NCBI RefSeq assembly: GCF_002976435.1
Contig: NZ_PUGF01000021.1
Coordinates: forward strand, 26,871-90,870
Origin: Solimicrobium silvestre
GTDB lineage: Bacteria > Pseudomonadota > Gammaproteobacteria > Burkholderiales > Burkholderiaceae_D
Length of the DNA stretch: 64,000 nt
Direction: 5' to 3'
The stretch's first letter is position 1, and every line of letters starts with the position of its first letter. The position numbers were made by a program, and so were the translations under genes. The notes under the pieces are model-generated. The model worked only from the letters and a program-made list of their open reading frames with translations, had not been told where the DNA came from and did no database searches. Shown here piece after piece: positions 9,382 to 17,862 of the stretch.

Positions 9382-9470
9382 ACAAAACCCCTGGCATTTG
9401 CGATTTATCGACATATGCAGCACCTAAAACAGCTAAAATACCGTCTACTTGATAAGTTGAAAGTTCCCCG

Positions 9471-10049
9471 ATGATAGGTCGCATTGCTGGTGTTTTACTG
9501 GAAAAAAATCCTCCGCAGATTTTGCTCGATTGCAATGGCGTTGGTTATGAAATTGATGTGCCGATGAGCACGTTCTACAACTTGCCTTCTCTAGGTGAAA
9601 AAGTGGTGTTACATACCCATTTAGCAATCCGCGAAGATGCGCATGTGCTGTTTGGCTTTAGCAACCACGAAGAACGCGCCACATTTAAACAATTGATCAA
9701 AATTAGCGGCGTCGGTGCACGTACCGCGTTGTCGATTTTATCTGGCATGTCGGTCGCTGATTTGGCGCAAGCGATTACGCTACAAGAAGCCGGGCGTTTG
9801 ATTAAAGTACCAGGCATCGGTAAAAAAACGGCGGAACGCTTGCTGCTGGAACTCAAAGGAAAACTTGGCGCAAACATCGCACATGGCGTGGGTGAAGTTG
9901 CCGCGCCAGATGCATCCAGCGACATTTTAAATGCCCTGATTGCACTGGGTTATTCCGACAAAGAAGCGTTGATGGCGCTGAAATTATTGCCTAAAGATTG
10001 CGGCGTCTCTGACGGTATCAAGCTGGCGTTAAAGTCGCTTTCTAAATAA
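9471..10049 (+). CDS. ruvA: Holliday junction branch migration protein RuvA
   Basis: Tetrameric protein that binds the Holliday junction and loads the RuvB motor. The 192 residues show the N-terminal OB domain ([20 protein letters not shown]), two helix-hairpin-helix motifs ([15 protein letters not shown] and [20 protein letters not shown]), and a C-terminal RuvB-contacting domain after an alanine-rich linker. It is followed 14 bp later by ruvB. Confidence 0.97.
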   Translation: MIGRIAGVLLEKNPPQILLDCNGVGYEIDVPMSTFYNLPSLGEKVVLHTHLAIREDAHVLFGFSNHEERATFKQLIKISGVGARTALSILSGMSVADLAQAITLQEAGRLIKVPGIGKKTAERLLLELKGKLGANIAHGVGEVAAPDASSDILNALIALGYSDKEALMALKLLPKDCGVSDGIKLALKSLSK

Positions 10050-10063
10050 AATCCAAGGCAGCT

Positions 10064-11128
10064 ATGAGCATCCAAACCGACCAATTTGCACCTCCCCCGC
10101 GTATTATTACGGCGGCTCCGGCATCCAAACAGGAAGAAGTGATTGAACGTGCGCTTCGTCCTAAACAACTGGATGAATATGTTGGTCAGGAAAAAATTCG
10201 CGCTCAGTTGGAAATTTTCATTACTGCCGCACGGATGCGTAGCGAAGCACTTGACCACACCTTATTGTTTGGGCCACCGGGTTTAGGAAAAACCACTTTA
10301 GCTCACATTATTGCGCGTGAAATGGGTGTTAATTTACGTCAGACTTCGGGACCGGTGCTGGAACGCCCGGGCGATCTGGCGGCGATACTCACCAACCTAG
10401 AAGCCAACGATGTGCTGTTTATTGATGAAATCCACCGGCTGTCACCGGTTGTGGAAGAGATTTTATATCCTGCATTAGAAGACTACCAAATCGACATCAT
10501 GATCGGTGAAGGCCCGGCGGCGCGTTCGGTAAAACTTGATCTGCAACCGTTCACGCTGGTCGGCGCTACTACCCGCGCCGGCATGTTAACGAATCCATTG
10601 CGCGATCGATTTGGCATTGTGGCGCGTTTAGAATTTTATACCGCTGATGAATTGACTAAAATTGTGACCCGTTCAGCCGCGTTGCTGGGCGCACCAATTG
10701 ATATTGACGGCGCACGCGAAATCGCAAAACGCGCACGTGGTACACCGCGGATTGCCAACCGGTTATTGCGCCGGGTGCGCGATTTTGCGGAAGTAAAACA
10801 TGACGGCCAAATTAGCAAAGAAGTAGCCGATGCTGCGTTACGCATGTTGGATGTGGACGGCTTGGGCTTTGATTTAATGGATAGAAAACTGTTAGAAGCA
10901 GTGCTCTACAAATTTGGCGGCGGACCAGTTGGCGTCGATAATTTGGCAGCGGCAATCGGCGAAGAACGCGACACGATTGAAGACGTGCTTGAGCCATTTT
11001 TAATACAGCAAGGTTTTTTACAGCGCACGCCACGCGGCCGCATTGCCACGCCTAGCGCCTACCAGCACTTTGGTTTAACACTGCCAACCTCGGGTGTAGT
11101 TAGTGAATATTGGTCGACGCAGACGTAA
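10064..11128 (+). CDS. ruvB: Holliday junction branch migration ATPase RuvB
   Basis: Hexameric AAA+ motor that drives branch migration with RuvA. The 354-residue product contains Walker A ([11 protein letters not shown], about residue 69), Walker B (VLFIDEIHR), sensor 1 (GATTRAGML) and the DRFGI arginine-finger region, then the winged-helix domain ending with [17 protein letters not shown] terminal-inverted-repeat element begins 3 bp after its stop codon. Confidence 0.98.
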   Translation: MSIQTDQFAPPPRIITAAPASKQEEVIERALRPKQLDEYVGQEKIRAQLEIFITAARMRSEALDHTLLFGPPGLGKTTLAHIIAREMGVNLRQTSGPVLERPGDLAAILTNLEANDVLFIDEIHRLSPVVEEILYPALEDYQIDIMIGEGPAARSVKLDLQPFTLVGATTRAGMLTNPLRDRFGIVARLEFYTADELTKIVTRSAALLGAPIDIDGAREIAKRARGTPRIANRLLRRVRDFAEVKHDGQISKEVADAALRMLDVDGLGFDLMDRKLLEAVLYKFGGGPVGVDNLAAAIGEERDTIEDVLEPFLIQQGFLQRTPRGRIATPSAYQHFGLTLPTSGVVSEYWSTQT

Positions 11129-11130
11129 TA

Positions 11131-11310
11131 TGTAGCGTGAGCACGGTGGAGCAGGGAATTCGAGGGCATGCACCTCGCCTGCGGAACGGCGTCGCCATGC
11201 AGGGCGCGTTCCTTACCTGCCCACGCATTACCTTCGATCAATAATAATTTCACACAAATCCATTGTGTATTAAAGGTTACGCGTGGGCACAAAACCGTGC
11301 CCACCCTACA
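11131..11310. mobile_element. Terminal-inverted-repeat element (MITE/BIME-like), long copy
   Basis: The segment starts TGTAGCGTGAGCAC and ends GTGCCCACCCTACA; the ends are inverted copies matching at 12 of 14 positions. The right half, read in reverse, is closely similar to the element at 34677-34794, including the internal GTGGGCAC/GTGCCCAC hairpin, GCGTAACC and ACAATGGATTT. The left half is different and longer, so the copy is about 180 bp instead of 118. No ORF is present. From 11311 to 11567 I see only AT-rich DNA leading to the next gene. Confidence 0.65.
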
Positions 11311-11567
11311 TCTTGCTTTAATAATACCTATGTATATTTTATAAATATCAAGAAAATAGTAAGGTTCGATATTGGGCTTTAAATATACTGTTAAATATTA
11401 AAAAAAACATAGGAGTATATAAATTCATCGAATTTTCCATGGTTTTCGGCACTTTTTCTCCTATTTTGAACCGCTTTTAGCCAAGTAACGCAACGTTGAC
11501 AAGGCTTGCTTAATGCCGGCACCTCGCTCACAATGATGCCTCCTTAATACCAACCAACACATCCACC

Positions 11568-12398
11568 ATGCTCTCGCCCGCTCAAGCAGATCAGTACGCC
11601 ACCCAATTTTTAGAGGCGCGAGAACAAGCAAAACAGATGCGCCCTTTTCCCGCCAACGCCAAGATCAGCGTGGAAGATGCTTATTTTATTGCGCGCCAAA
11701 TTCAAGCCCAACGACTCGCCGCAGGTGAAGTGCAAATCGGTCGCAAGATTGCATTTGCCAACCAGACTTTATTGAAAAAATACGGAAGAAATGCACCGAT
11801 TCAAGGTCTGGTTTGGACGCCATTATTTTCCAGCACGGTGCGCTATTTGGAAGAAACCCACGTCGTTCAAAGTTTAACTGGCGCAGTACAGCCGCGCTTA
11901 GCACCTGAAATTATTTTCAAGCTCGGTACCACGCCAGCACCAGATGCAAGTTTGACCGAATTGGCCGACTGTCTGGAGTGGATGGCGCACGGAATGGAAA
12001 TCGTAGTTTGCCCATTTCCACGCTGGGAATTCAATACCGCCGACGCGATTGCGGCGTTTGGGTTTCATGGCTCCTTGCTAATCGGCGAACCACATCAACT
12101 AGCATCGACTACGCGCCATAATTTAGGTGGAATTTTAGGGAATACCGCCGTTTCGCTATCTTGTGATAGCACCTTGCTTTCAGCCGGTTTTGGCAGCAAT
12201 TTATTAGAAAGCCCGCTGCACGCGCTTTGGCATTTGCAGCAACTACTAAAAAATCAGCCTGAATCAACTACTTTGCAAGCCGGTGAAATAGTTTGTACTG
12301 GAACCTGGACTGATTTACCGCAGATCAAAGCAGGACAAACTTGGAGCAGTGCGTTTTCCGGCGCGAGTTTGGCGGGGTTGTCGATTAGTTTTGTATAG
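11568..12398 (+). CDS. 2-keto-4-pentenoate hydratase-like protein (FAH superfamily)
   Basis: The 276-residue protein has the build of the MhpD/fumarylacetoacetate hydrolase-like hydratases, which add water to 2-hydroxydienoates at the end of aromatic meta-cleavage. Visible marks are the [27 protein letters not shown] N-terminus (here shown in part), KIAFANQTLLKKYG, and the metal-binding region RLAPEIIFKL, with a later acidic residue in MAHGMEIV. No aromatic-degradation genes lie beside it, so the physiological substrate is open. It converges with the XdhC-like gene with a 7-bp gap. Confidence 0.75.
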   Translation: MLSPAQADQYATQFLEAREQAKQMRPFPANAKISVEDAYFIARQIQAQRLAAGEVQIGRKIAFANQTLLKKYGRNAPIQGLVWTPLFSSTVRYLEETHVVQSLTGAVQPRLAPEIIFKLGTTPAPDASLTELADCLEWMAHGMEIVVCPFPRWEFNTADAIAAFGFHGSLLIGEPHQLASTTRHNLGGILGNTAVSLSCDSTLLSAGFGSNLLESPLHALWHLQQLLKNQPESTTLQAGEIVCTGTWTDLPQIKAGQTWSSAFSGASLAGLSISFV

Positions 12399-12405
12399 CG
12401 AATAT

Positions 12406-13377
12406 TTAATCGATTAGTTTTTTTTGAGACGGTATCACCCCGTTTTTAACGCTGATAATTTCCGCCAAAATCGAAATCGCAATTTCCGCCGGAGTTCGGC
12501 TACCGATATGCAAACCGATCGGACCATGCAGGTGCTCGATCTGTTCATCGCTCAAGTCAAACAAGGCTAATCGTTCACGACGTTTTTTATTATTAGCGCG
12601 CGAACCTAGCGCACCGACATAAAAAGCCGCCGACTTTAAGGCCTCCAGCAAGGCCATATCATCCAATTTAGGATCGTGGGTAAGCGCCACAATCGCGGTA
12701 TGTGCGTCAGGCTTAATTTGCAGCACCACGTCATCCGGCATGCCGGCAATATGCCGTCCCCATGCGGGCTGCCACGTACCGGTATATTCTTCACGCGGAT
12801 CACACATCAGCACATCAAACCCCAATGGTTGCGCCATTTGCGCCACAATTTGCGACAACTGACCGGCACCGATCATCAGCAAGCGTAATTGCGGGCCAAA
12901 CACCATCGTCAATTTTTCACCGTCGAAAAATAACGATTGCGATGATTGAGGCTGACCTGGCGACAACATAATCGCGCCGCTTGCTAGCACTAAAGTCCGC
13001 TGTACCAATTCATGCATGCTGGTACGTTGTAATACTTCAGCAATCCAGCTTGAGTCCGTTACCGGCTCCAACACCAATTCTAAAATTCCGCCACAAGGCA
13101 ATCCAAAATGCTGCGCCTGTGCGCGCGTTACACCGTATTGCACCCATTCCGGCTTCTCTGGCATACCCTGATTTCGCACCCGAGCGATCAGATCATCTTC
13201 AATACAACCGCCAGAAACCGAACCAAGTACCTGCCCGTCAGAACGAATCGCCAGCAATGAACCCGGTGGACGCGGCGCGCTACCCCAAGTTTGCACCACC
13301 GTGGCAAGGCTCACATCAAAGCCGGCTTCACGCCATGTCAACGCTGTTTGTAATACGTCTAAATCTAAGCACTCCAT
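12406..13377 (-). CDS. XdhC/CoxI family protein (molybdenum cofactor handling)
   Basis: XdhC-type proteins bind molybdenum cofactor and help sulfurate and insert it into xanthine dehydrogenase-type enzymes. The N-terminal XdhC_CoxI domain shows LATVVQTWGSAPRPPGS and GSVSGGCIEDDL (residues about 30-75). The C-terminal Rossmann domain shows LLMIGAGQLSQIVAQMA, VALTHDPKLDDMAL and YVGALGSRANNKKRRERL. I start at ATG 13377 (323 residues) because AAGGTGAGAAG lies directly upstream; an in-frame start at 13404 lacks such a site and overlaps the upstream terminator. No xanthine dehydrogenase subunits are adjacent, so the client enzyme is unknown. Confidence 0.85.
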   Translation of the reverse strand: MECLDLDVLQTALTWREAGFDVSLATVVQTWGSAPRPPGSLLAIRSDGQVLGSVSGGCIEDDLIARVRNQGMPEKPEWVQYGVTRAQAQHFGLPCGGILELVLEPVTDSSWIAEVLQRTSMHELVQRTLVLASGAIMLSPGQPQSSQSLFFDGEKLTMVFGPQLRLLMIGAGQLSQIVAQMAQPLGFDVLMCDPREEYTGTWQPAWGRHIAGMPDDVVLQIKPDAHTAIVALTHDPKLDDMALLEALKSAAFYVGALGSRANNKKRRERLALFDLSDEQIEHLHGPIGLHIGSRTPAEIAISILAEIISVKNGVIPSQKKLID

Positions 13378-13404
13378 ACTTCTCACCTTATAAACCCATT
13401 GCAT

Positions 13405-13437
13405 AAAAAAATGACGTGAACATCACGCCATTTTTTT
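13405..13437 (-). terminator. Rho-independent terminator after bdhA
   Basis: On the minus strand, downstream of bdhA, the stem CGTGA/TCACG closes over a 3-base loop, is extended by further pairs past one A-C mismatch, and is flanked by runs of seven A and seven T. This is a standard intrinsic terminator for the adc-bdhA transcript. Confidence 0.75.
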
Positions 13438-13467
13438 ATCGTCACTTAATTCAATTCTAAGTTCAGG

Positions 13468-14250
13468 TTATTGCATATGCCATCCGTGGCTTACGGTAAT
13501 CGATTGCCCGGTTAAGGCATTCGAACCGAATGCGGCTAAGAAGATGGCGGTTTGCGCGACGTCTTGCACGGTCGTGAATTCGCCATCCACGGTTTCTTTT
13601 AGCATCACGTTTTTAATCACATCGGCTTCAGAAATACCTAATGATTTAGCCTGCTCTGGAATTTGTTTGTCCACCAATGGCGTGCGTACAAAACCAGGGC
13701 AAATAACGTTAGCGCGGATATTATCTTTTGCCCCCTCTTTCGCCACCACCTTGGACAAACCAATCAAGCCATGTTTCGCCGTTACATACGGAGCTTTTAA
13801 TGGCGAAGCTTCATGTGAGTGGACTGAGCCCATATAAATGATAGAGCCGCCGCGACCGGTTTTAATCATGGCGCGCATGCAGGCACGGGTGGTTAAAAAT
13901 GCGCCATCCAAATGAATCGCCAACAGTTTTTTCCAGCTATCCATACTCAGTTCAACGATAGGGCTAATGATTTGAATCCCGGCATTGCTGATCAACACAT
14001 CCACGCCGCCATACGCAGCAACCACATCGGCCACGCCTTTATCTACCTGCGCTTCGTCGATTACGTTCATGGCAACAGCCATGGCAACGCCGCCAGCGGC
14101 AACAATTTCAGCAGCTGTGGCTTGTGCGGCATCTAAAACCAAATCGGCGATGACGACTTTTGCGCCTTGTTTGGCGTATTCAAATGCAATTTCTTTACCA
14201 ATTCCGCTGGCTGCGCCAGTAATGATGGCAACTTTATCTTTGAGTAGCAT
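13468..14250 (-). CDS. bdhA: D-3-hydroxybutyrate dehydrogenase
   Basis: NAD-dependent short-chain dehydrogenase interconverting 3-hydroxybutyrate and acetoacetate, used in polyhydroxybutyrate breakdown. The 260-residue product has the cofactor motif [13 protein letters not shown] (TGxxxGxG) at about residues 10-22, the NAG motif ISNAGIQ, the catalytic Ser and YxxxK ([15 protein letters not shown], about residues 155-168), and the characteristic C-terminus [12 protein letters not shown], whose final residues close the active site in this family. AAGGAAAC precedes the ATG. It lies 9 bp downstream of adc and is followed by a terminator, so the two form an operon. Confidence 0.92.
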   Translation of the reverse strand: MLLKDKVAIITGAASGIGKEIAFEYAKQGAKVVIADLVLDAAQATAAEIVAAGGVAMAVAMNVIDEAQVDKGVADVVAAYGGVDVLISNAGIQIISPIVELSMDSWKKLLAIHLDGAFLTTRACMRAMIKTGRGGSIIYMGSVHSHEASPLKAPYVTAKHGLIGLSKVVAKEGAKDNIRANVICPGFVRTPLVDKQIPEQAKSLGISEADVIKNVMLKETVDGEFTTVQDVAQTAIFLAAFGSNALTGQSITVSHGWHMQ

Positions 14251-14259
14251 GATGTTTCC

Positions 14260-15000
14260 TTATCGATTGAGATAGTCGTACACAACAGTCCCATACGGCA
14301 GTGTTAAATCCGCCAGAATATGGGTCGCAGAAAGAACTTCTAAAACGGGTAATGAGGCTACCGGAGCCAATGCATGGGAGGCTAATTCCAATGCGCCCGG
14401 GCCGCTCCATGCGCCTTTGATAATGATGTCGGTTAAATTGTATTGAACCAGTTCACAAATACGCTGAGTGCCATCAACATGAGGAATAATTTTAAGCAAA
14501 TAACTCGGTGCCAACAGCGCCGCCAATGCCGATTTCGGGTCCAGCGTTTTATGCTTAAAACCCATGGTGCCGGTAGCTACCCGCGTGTCGCTATATTCCA
14601 ACGTGCCTAGCAGGGTGTCTTTGTGTATGCGCAATTCAGGTTCGCCGAGTTTTTTAGGAAAGCCCCACAATTCGCGCCCAGCAGCAATCGGCGGATGGTC
14701 GTTCAGGTACATGCTATGCACATAGCCGCCAGGCACGCCATTCAGTGTCACGGGAATAACTTGGCCGGATTCGCAATAATGACCAAAACCGGTGGAATCA
14801 GGCATATTGATGAACTCAAATTTGACGATAGGATCGATCATTTTGAGCGGTGCAGGAATGATTTTTTGCAGCGCTACCGGGTCAGTGCGGTAGGTGATGA
14901 TCAAAAATTCCCTATCCACAAACCGGTACGGTCCTGGAGGATAAGCCGGATTATGCATCGGCATGGCAAAGCCGTTTTGTCGTACTTCATCTTCGGTCAT
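14260..15000 (-). CDS. adc: Acetoacetate decarboxylase
   Basis: Converts acetoacetate to acetone and CO2 through a Schiff-base lysine. The 246-residue length matches the clostridial and bacterial enzyme. The active-site region [12 protein letters not shown] near residue 115 carries the catalytic lysine pair. The N-terminal [17 protein letters not shown] and the [18 protein letters not shown] strand are also conserved. It is first in a two-gene operon with bdhA, which places it at the acetoacetate branch of polyhydroxybutyrate metabolism. Confidence 0.92.
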   Translation of the reverse strand: MTEDEVRQNGFAMPMHNPAYPPGPYRFVDREFLIITYRTDPVALQKIIPAPLKMIDPIVKFEFINMPDSTGFGHYCESGQVIPVTLNGVPGGYVHSMYLNDHPPIAAGRELWGFPKKLGEPELRIHKDTLLGTLEYSDTRVATGTMGFKHKTLDPKSALAALLAPSYLLKIIPHVDGTQRICELVQYNLTDIIIKGAWSGPGALELASHALAPVASLPVLEVLSATHILADLTLPYGTVVYDYLNR

Positions 15001-15037
15001 ACTGTTTCCTTCCTTAACATTTTTTGGAGCTAGAGCA

Positions 15038-15051
15038 AGGGGTTTAAGTAC
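15038..15051. repeat. 14-bp direct repeat, left flank of the Phd/PIN module
   Basis: AGGGGTTTAAGTAC occurs here and again exactly at 15934-15947. The two copies bracket the toxin-antitoxin pair; the sequence outside them differs. Confidence 0.6.
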
Positions 15052-15185
15052 AAAATACCAACGAAGAAGTCTAGCACAGCCTACTCTTTTCCAAATAAAA
15101 CTGAAACAGTTTGTTGCAATGCAGAAGATAACACGACGAAGTTAGTAATCGCCCTATTTACATTTAAGCCAATCAGTACATAAAA

Positions 15186-15195
15186 TGTGTACACA
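15186..15195. promoter_or_regulatory. Palindromic operator candidate for the Phd/PIN operon
   Basis: TGTGTACACA is a perfect 10-bp palindrome 26 bp before the antitoxin start. It contains the TGTACA core known from Phd/YefM autoregulatory operators, so it probably binds the antitoxin encoded just downstream. Confidence 0.5.
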
Positions 15196-15221
15196 GTGAT
15201 TATCAATATTAAGGAAATAAT

Positions 15222-15491
15222 ATGGAAACGATAAAAGTAGGAATTCGTGAATTTCGTGCCGACCTGGCTGAATACATTGCGGCCAGCATTCCTGTAGCAG
15301 TAACACGTCATGGCCAAACCGTTGGTTACTTCATTCCGACACATGGTCAGGTTGATGCGGACATTGCTGCTTTAAAAAAAGCCAGCAAAACCTTGGATCA
15401 GATGCTTGCAGAAAAGTCGATTAATGTGGATGCTGTTGTGAATGAATTCAAAGCGATACGTAAAAAAACGCGTGTAAAACAGAATGAATAG
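15222..15491 (+). CDS. Phd/YefM-family antitoxin
   Basis: An 89-residue protein whose first half matches the prevent-host-death fold: IKVGIREFRADLAEYI, then IPVAVTRHGQTVGYFIP. This half dimerises and binds the operator. The second half (DIAALKKASKTLDQML onward) is charged and helical, as expected for the part that neutralises the toxin. AAGGA precedes the ATG. The last 8 bp overlap the toxin gene, which couples their translation. Confidence 0.85.
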   Translation: METIKVGIREFRADLAEYIAASIPVAVTRHGQTVGYFIPTHGQVDADIAALKKASKTLDQMLAEKSINVDAVVNEFKAIRKKTRVKQNE

Positions 15492-15906
15492 CAAAACCAT
15501 CGTACTTGATGCCAATATTTTGATACGCGCAGTATTGGGAAAACGAGCTAGGGAGCTCATATTTAAGTATGCGGCTACAATCAAATTCTTTGCACCTGAA
15601 ATAGCCTATGCTGATGCCAGAAAATATCTGCCAGCCTTGCTTGAAAAACGTGGCATTCAAAGCACCACGGCGATGCAGTTATTAAACAATCTCACCGTCA
15701 TCATTCAACCCATCGAACTTGATCTTTACATTGAATTAAAACAACAAGCTTTAGAACGAATTGCTATTCGTGATGCGGACGATTGGCCGATATTGGCTTG
15801 TGCCATGAGGTTCGATTGTCCGGTTTGGACTGAAGATGTTGATTGTTTTGGCGCGGGCATTGCAACGTGGACGACAGATCGAGTTGAGTTATATTTTTCT
15901 GAATGA
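15484..15906 (+). CDS. PIN-domain toxin (VapC-like ribonuclease)
   Basis: The 140-residue product begins KTIVLDANILIRAVLG, which carries the first catalytic aspartate of PIN nucleases. A central acidic region (IRDADDWPILACAM, about residues 95-110) and a late WTEDVDCFG acidic motif complete the metal site. It is likely an RNA endonuclease held inactive by the overlapping Phd-type antitoxin. The whole module lies between two copies of a 14-bp direct repeat, suggesting acquisition as a unit. Confidence 0.85.
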   Translation: MNSKTIVLDANILIRAVLGKRARELIFKYAATIKFFAPEIAYADARKYLPALLEKRGIQSTTAMQLLNNLTVIIQPIELDLYIELKQQALERIAIRDADDWPILACAMRFDCPVWTEDVDCFGAGIATWTTDRVELYFSE

Positions 15907-15933
15907 TTCATTGTTGATCAATCCCTCTGTACG

Positions 15934-15947
15934 AGGGGTTTAAGTAC
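15934..15947. repeat. 14-bp direct repeat, right flank of the Phd/PIN module
   Basis: Exact copy of AGGGGTTTAAGTAC from 15038-15051, starting 28 bp after the toxin stop codon. Confidence 0.6.
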
Positions 15948-15990
15948 GATCTCATTAAGTAGCTCCTTTGTTAATAACAGCGCCAACCGT

Positions 15991-17118
15991 TTACATAATA
16001 TTAGCCAAACTTATCTGCCCTCCCTGCATGGACAAAAGGCAATCCATTTCTGACTCGATAAGAATATCTTTAACCTGCTCCATATCCACATTGAGTTGTC
16101 CGGTGTTAATCAATATGCAGGTTTTACTGATGAAATCGGCTTTTTTTAATACCACTCCCATAGGTAGCGCGGCTAATTCGGTGCTTTCCATCAGTTGCGC
16201 ATCAATTGCTTTAGTCACAATTTCCGGCAATGTCCAGATTTGGCCTATCCGTGCCGATAAAATCAACGATTTCTTTTGAAATGCTGCACGGAATTCGGTA
16301 GCGGTTGGAAAATCAGAATTATTACTACTTCTGTCAAAAATCCGCAGCGCCACTATTATTCCCACGTCTTGCATTAATCCGGCTAAAAATGCCATAAACG
16401 GATCAATATTTTGGTGTTTGGCCAATAAATAACAGGCTATTGCGCGCTGTTGCGACTCTTCCCAAAGTTTAGACGAGGTCAGTTTGGAGTATGTCCCCAA
16501 CTGATCATTGAAGACCGGCGTAAAGGAGATCTTTGCCAACACCATACGCAAGCGGTTATGGCCGAGCAGGAGGATGGCTTGACTGAGTTCAGTGACCTTA
16601 TCGTTCATATTATAAAAAGAACTATTCACCTCATTCAGGATGGCGGCGACCAGCACCACATCTTTGGCAATGATGCGCGACAATTCTGAACCGGTTACAT
16701 TTTCTTCATGAGTACGTTTCAGCAATTGCACCATAACGCTGGGAACACGCGGAATTAAATTGGCGCCAGCAAATTCAGATTCTGCCAGTACATCGAGATA
16801 CTCAATAATTTTGCGTTCGAACGACTCATCCGTACTTGAGTTTTCACTGGCTTTGCCTGCCATCCAGTCAAAATAACAACGATCAACAAAGTCAGGCAAA
16901 TCTTTATAGTCACCGTCGTATTCAATAACTGAATCTGCCTTTTTATTTTCTTCAGATGCTAGGGTATTGACTGTATTGTCTACAGTGGTGCTCGAAACAA
17001 CAGAGGGGTCTTCTTTTAAAACTAACGGAGAATTAGTCTGAATGGGGGCAAACTGGCTATCCTTAGGAACATACCCAGATTTAAAAATCTTAAATAACCT
17101 GGAAATCAAATTACCCAT
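15991..17118 (-). CDS. HDOD domain protein
   Basis: A 375-residue cytoplasmic protein. Residues 1 to about 110 are a variable polar region. From about residue 125 the sequence has the HDOD pattern: LIPRVPSVMVQLLKRTHE, ELSRIIAKDVVLVAAILNEVNS, then AILLLGHNRLRMVLAK and a helical continuation AFLAGLMQDVGIIVALRIF. HDOD domains are HD-like folds, usually without catalysis, found in signalling proteins linked to cyclic-di-GMP or stress. Start ATG 17118 is preceded by CGGAG. It stands alone and its partner is unknown. Confidence 0.8.
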   Translation of the reverse strand: MGNLISRLFKIFKSGYVPKDSQFAPIQTNSPLVLKEDPSVVSSTTVDNTVNTLASEENKKADSVIEYDGDYKDLPDFVDRCYFDWMAGKASENSSTDESFERKIIEYLDVLAESEFAGANLIPRVPSVMVQLLKRTHEENVTGSELSRIIAKDVVLVAAILNEVNSSFYNMNDKVTELSQAILLLGHNRLRMVLAKISFTPVFNDQLGTYSKLTSSKLWEESQQRAIACYLLAKHQNIDPFMAFLAGLMQDVGIIVALRIFDRSSNNSDFPTATEFRAAFQKKSLILSARIGQIWTLPEIVTKAIDAQLMESTELAALPMGVVLKKADFISKTCILINTGQLNVDMEQVKDILIESEMDCLLSMQGGQISLANIM

Positions 17119-17266
17119 TTATGCTCCGAATGTGCATTTCACCGAATATTTTGACACTAATTTTTAACGCTTAATATCAAACACGCCTAAGATTCACAAT
17201 AGCAAATAATTTTTAATTAGCCATCTAAAATTTACGTAATCTGACCAATGTTGCATGTTAAAAGGA

Positions 17267-17294
17267 AAAAAGGGAAACAAGCTGTTTCCCTTTT
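17267..17294 (-). terminator. Rho-independent terminator after the DUF2147 gene
   Basis: GGGAAACA and TGTTTCCC pair over a 3-base loop, with A-run and T-run on the two sides. It lies directly downstream of the minus-strand DUF2147 gene. Confidence 0.75.
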
Positions 17295-17336
17295 CAATCA
17301 CGCTAATGAATCAAGCGTTAATTCACACGTTAATAA

Positions 17337-17789
17337 TTACTGCTCGCGTACCCAAACCTGGCTGCGCCCTAACCACGGGAAGCCAATATAACCACGCACA
17401 TTAAGTTTCTTTGCGCCTTCTTCCAACACTAATTTGCTTTTATAGATCTTACCGTTAGCTGGGTCCAAGATAGTGCCGCCGTTGTATTCGTCGTCGTCTT
17501 TCTTTAAGCCCTTCAGAATAACCATGCCGATTACTGGTTGGTCTTTATTGGCACCTTCGCATTTGTCGCATTTTGGATTTTGATCTTCGTTGGCTTCTTT
17601 GAAGAGTTTTTCAATTTTTCCAGTCAGTTCGCCATTGTTTTCTGTAATGCGGATCAAGGCTTTTGGTTTACCTGTTACATCGTCGATGTTTTTCCATAAA
17701 CCAACCGGGCTATCTTGCGCGCAAACCGCAAAACTAATGAATGCGGCTAATACGCCAATAACTACAGTGCTGATTTTTTTATGCGTCAT
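17337..17789 (-). CDS. Secreted DUF2147 family protein
   Basis: A 150-residue protein with a signal peptide (ISTVVIGVLAAFISFAVCAQ) and the DUF2147 core: SPVGLWKNIDDVTGKPKALIRI, a CDKCEGANKDQP segment with a CxxC pair, GMVILKGLKKDDDEYNGG, and the ending GYIGFPWLGRSQVWVRE. The family is a small calycin-like periplasmic barrel found beside PHB or stress genes in proteobacteria; no reaction is known. Its transcript ends at a clear terminator. Confidence 0.87.
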   Translation of the reverse strand: MTHKKISTVVIGVLAAFISFAVCAQDSPVGLWKNIDDVTGKPKALIRITENNGELTGKIEKLFKEANEDQNPKCDKCEGANKDQPVIGMVILKGLKKDDDEYNGGTILDPANGKIYKSKLVLEEGAKKLNVRGYIGFPWLGRSQVWVREQ

Positions 17790-17862
17790 GCAGATCTCCT
17801 TGGTTATTTTTTACTGGCGAACGCAGCTTATCGACACGTTACGCCTGCTTTAATCTGATTAA

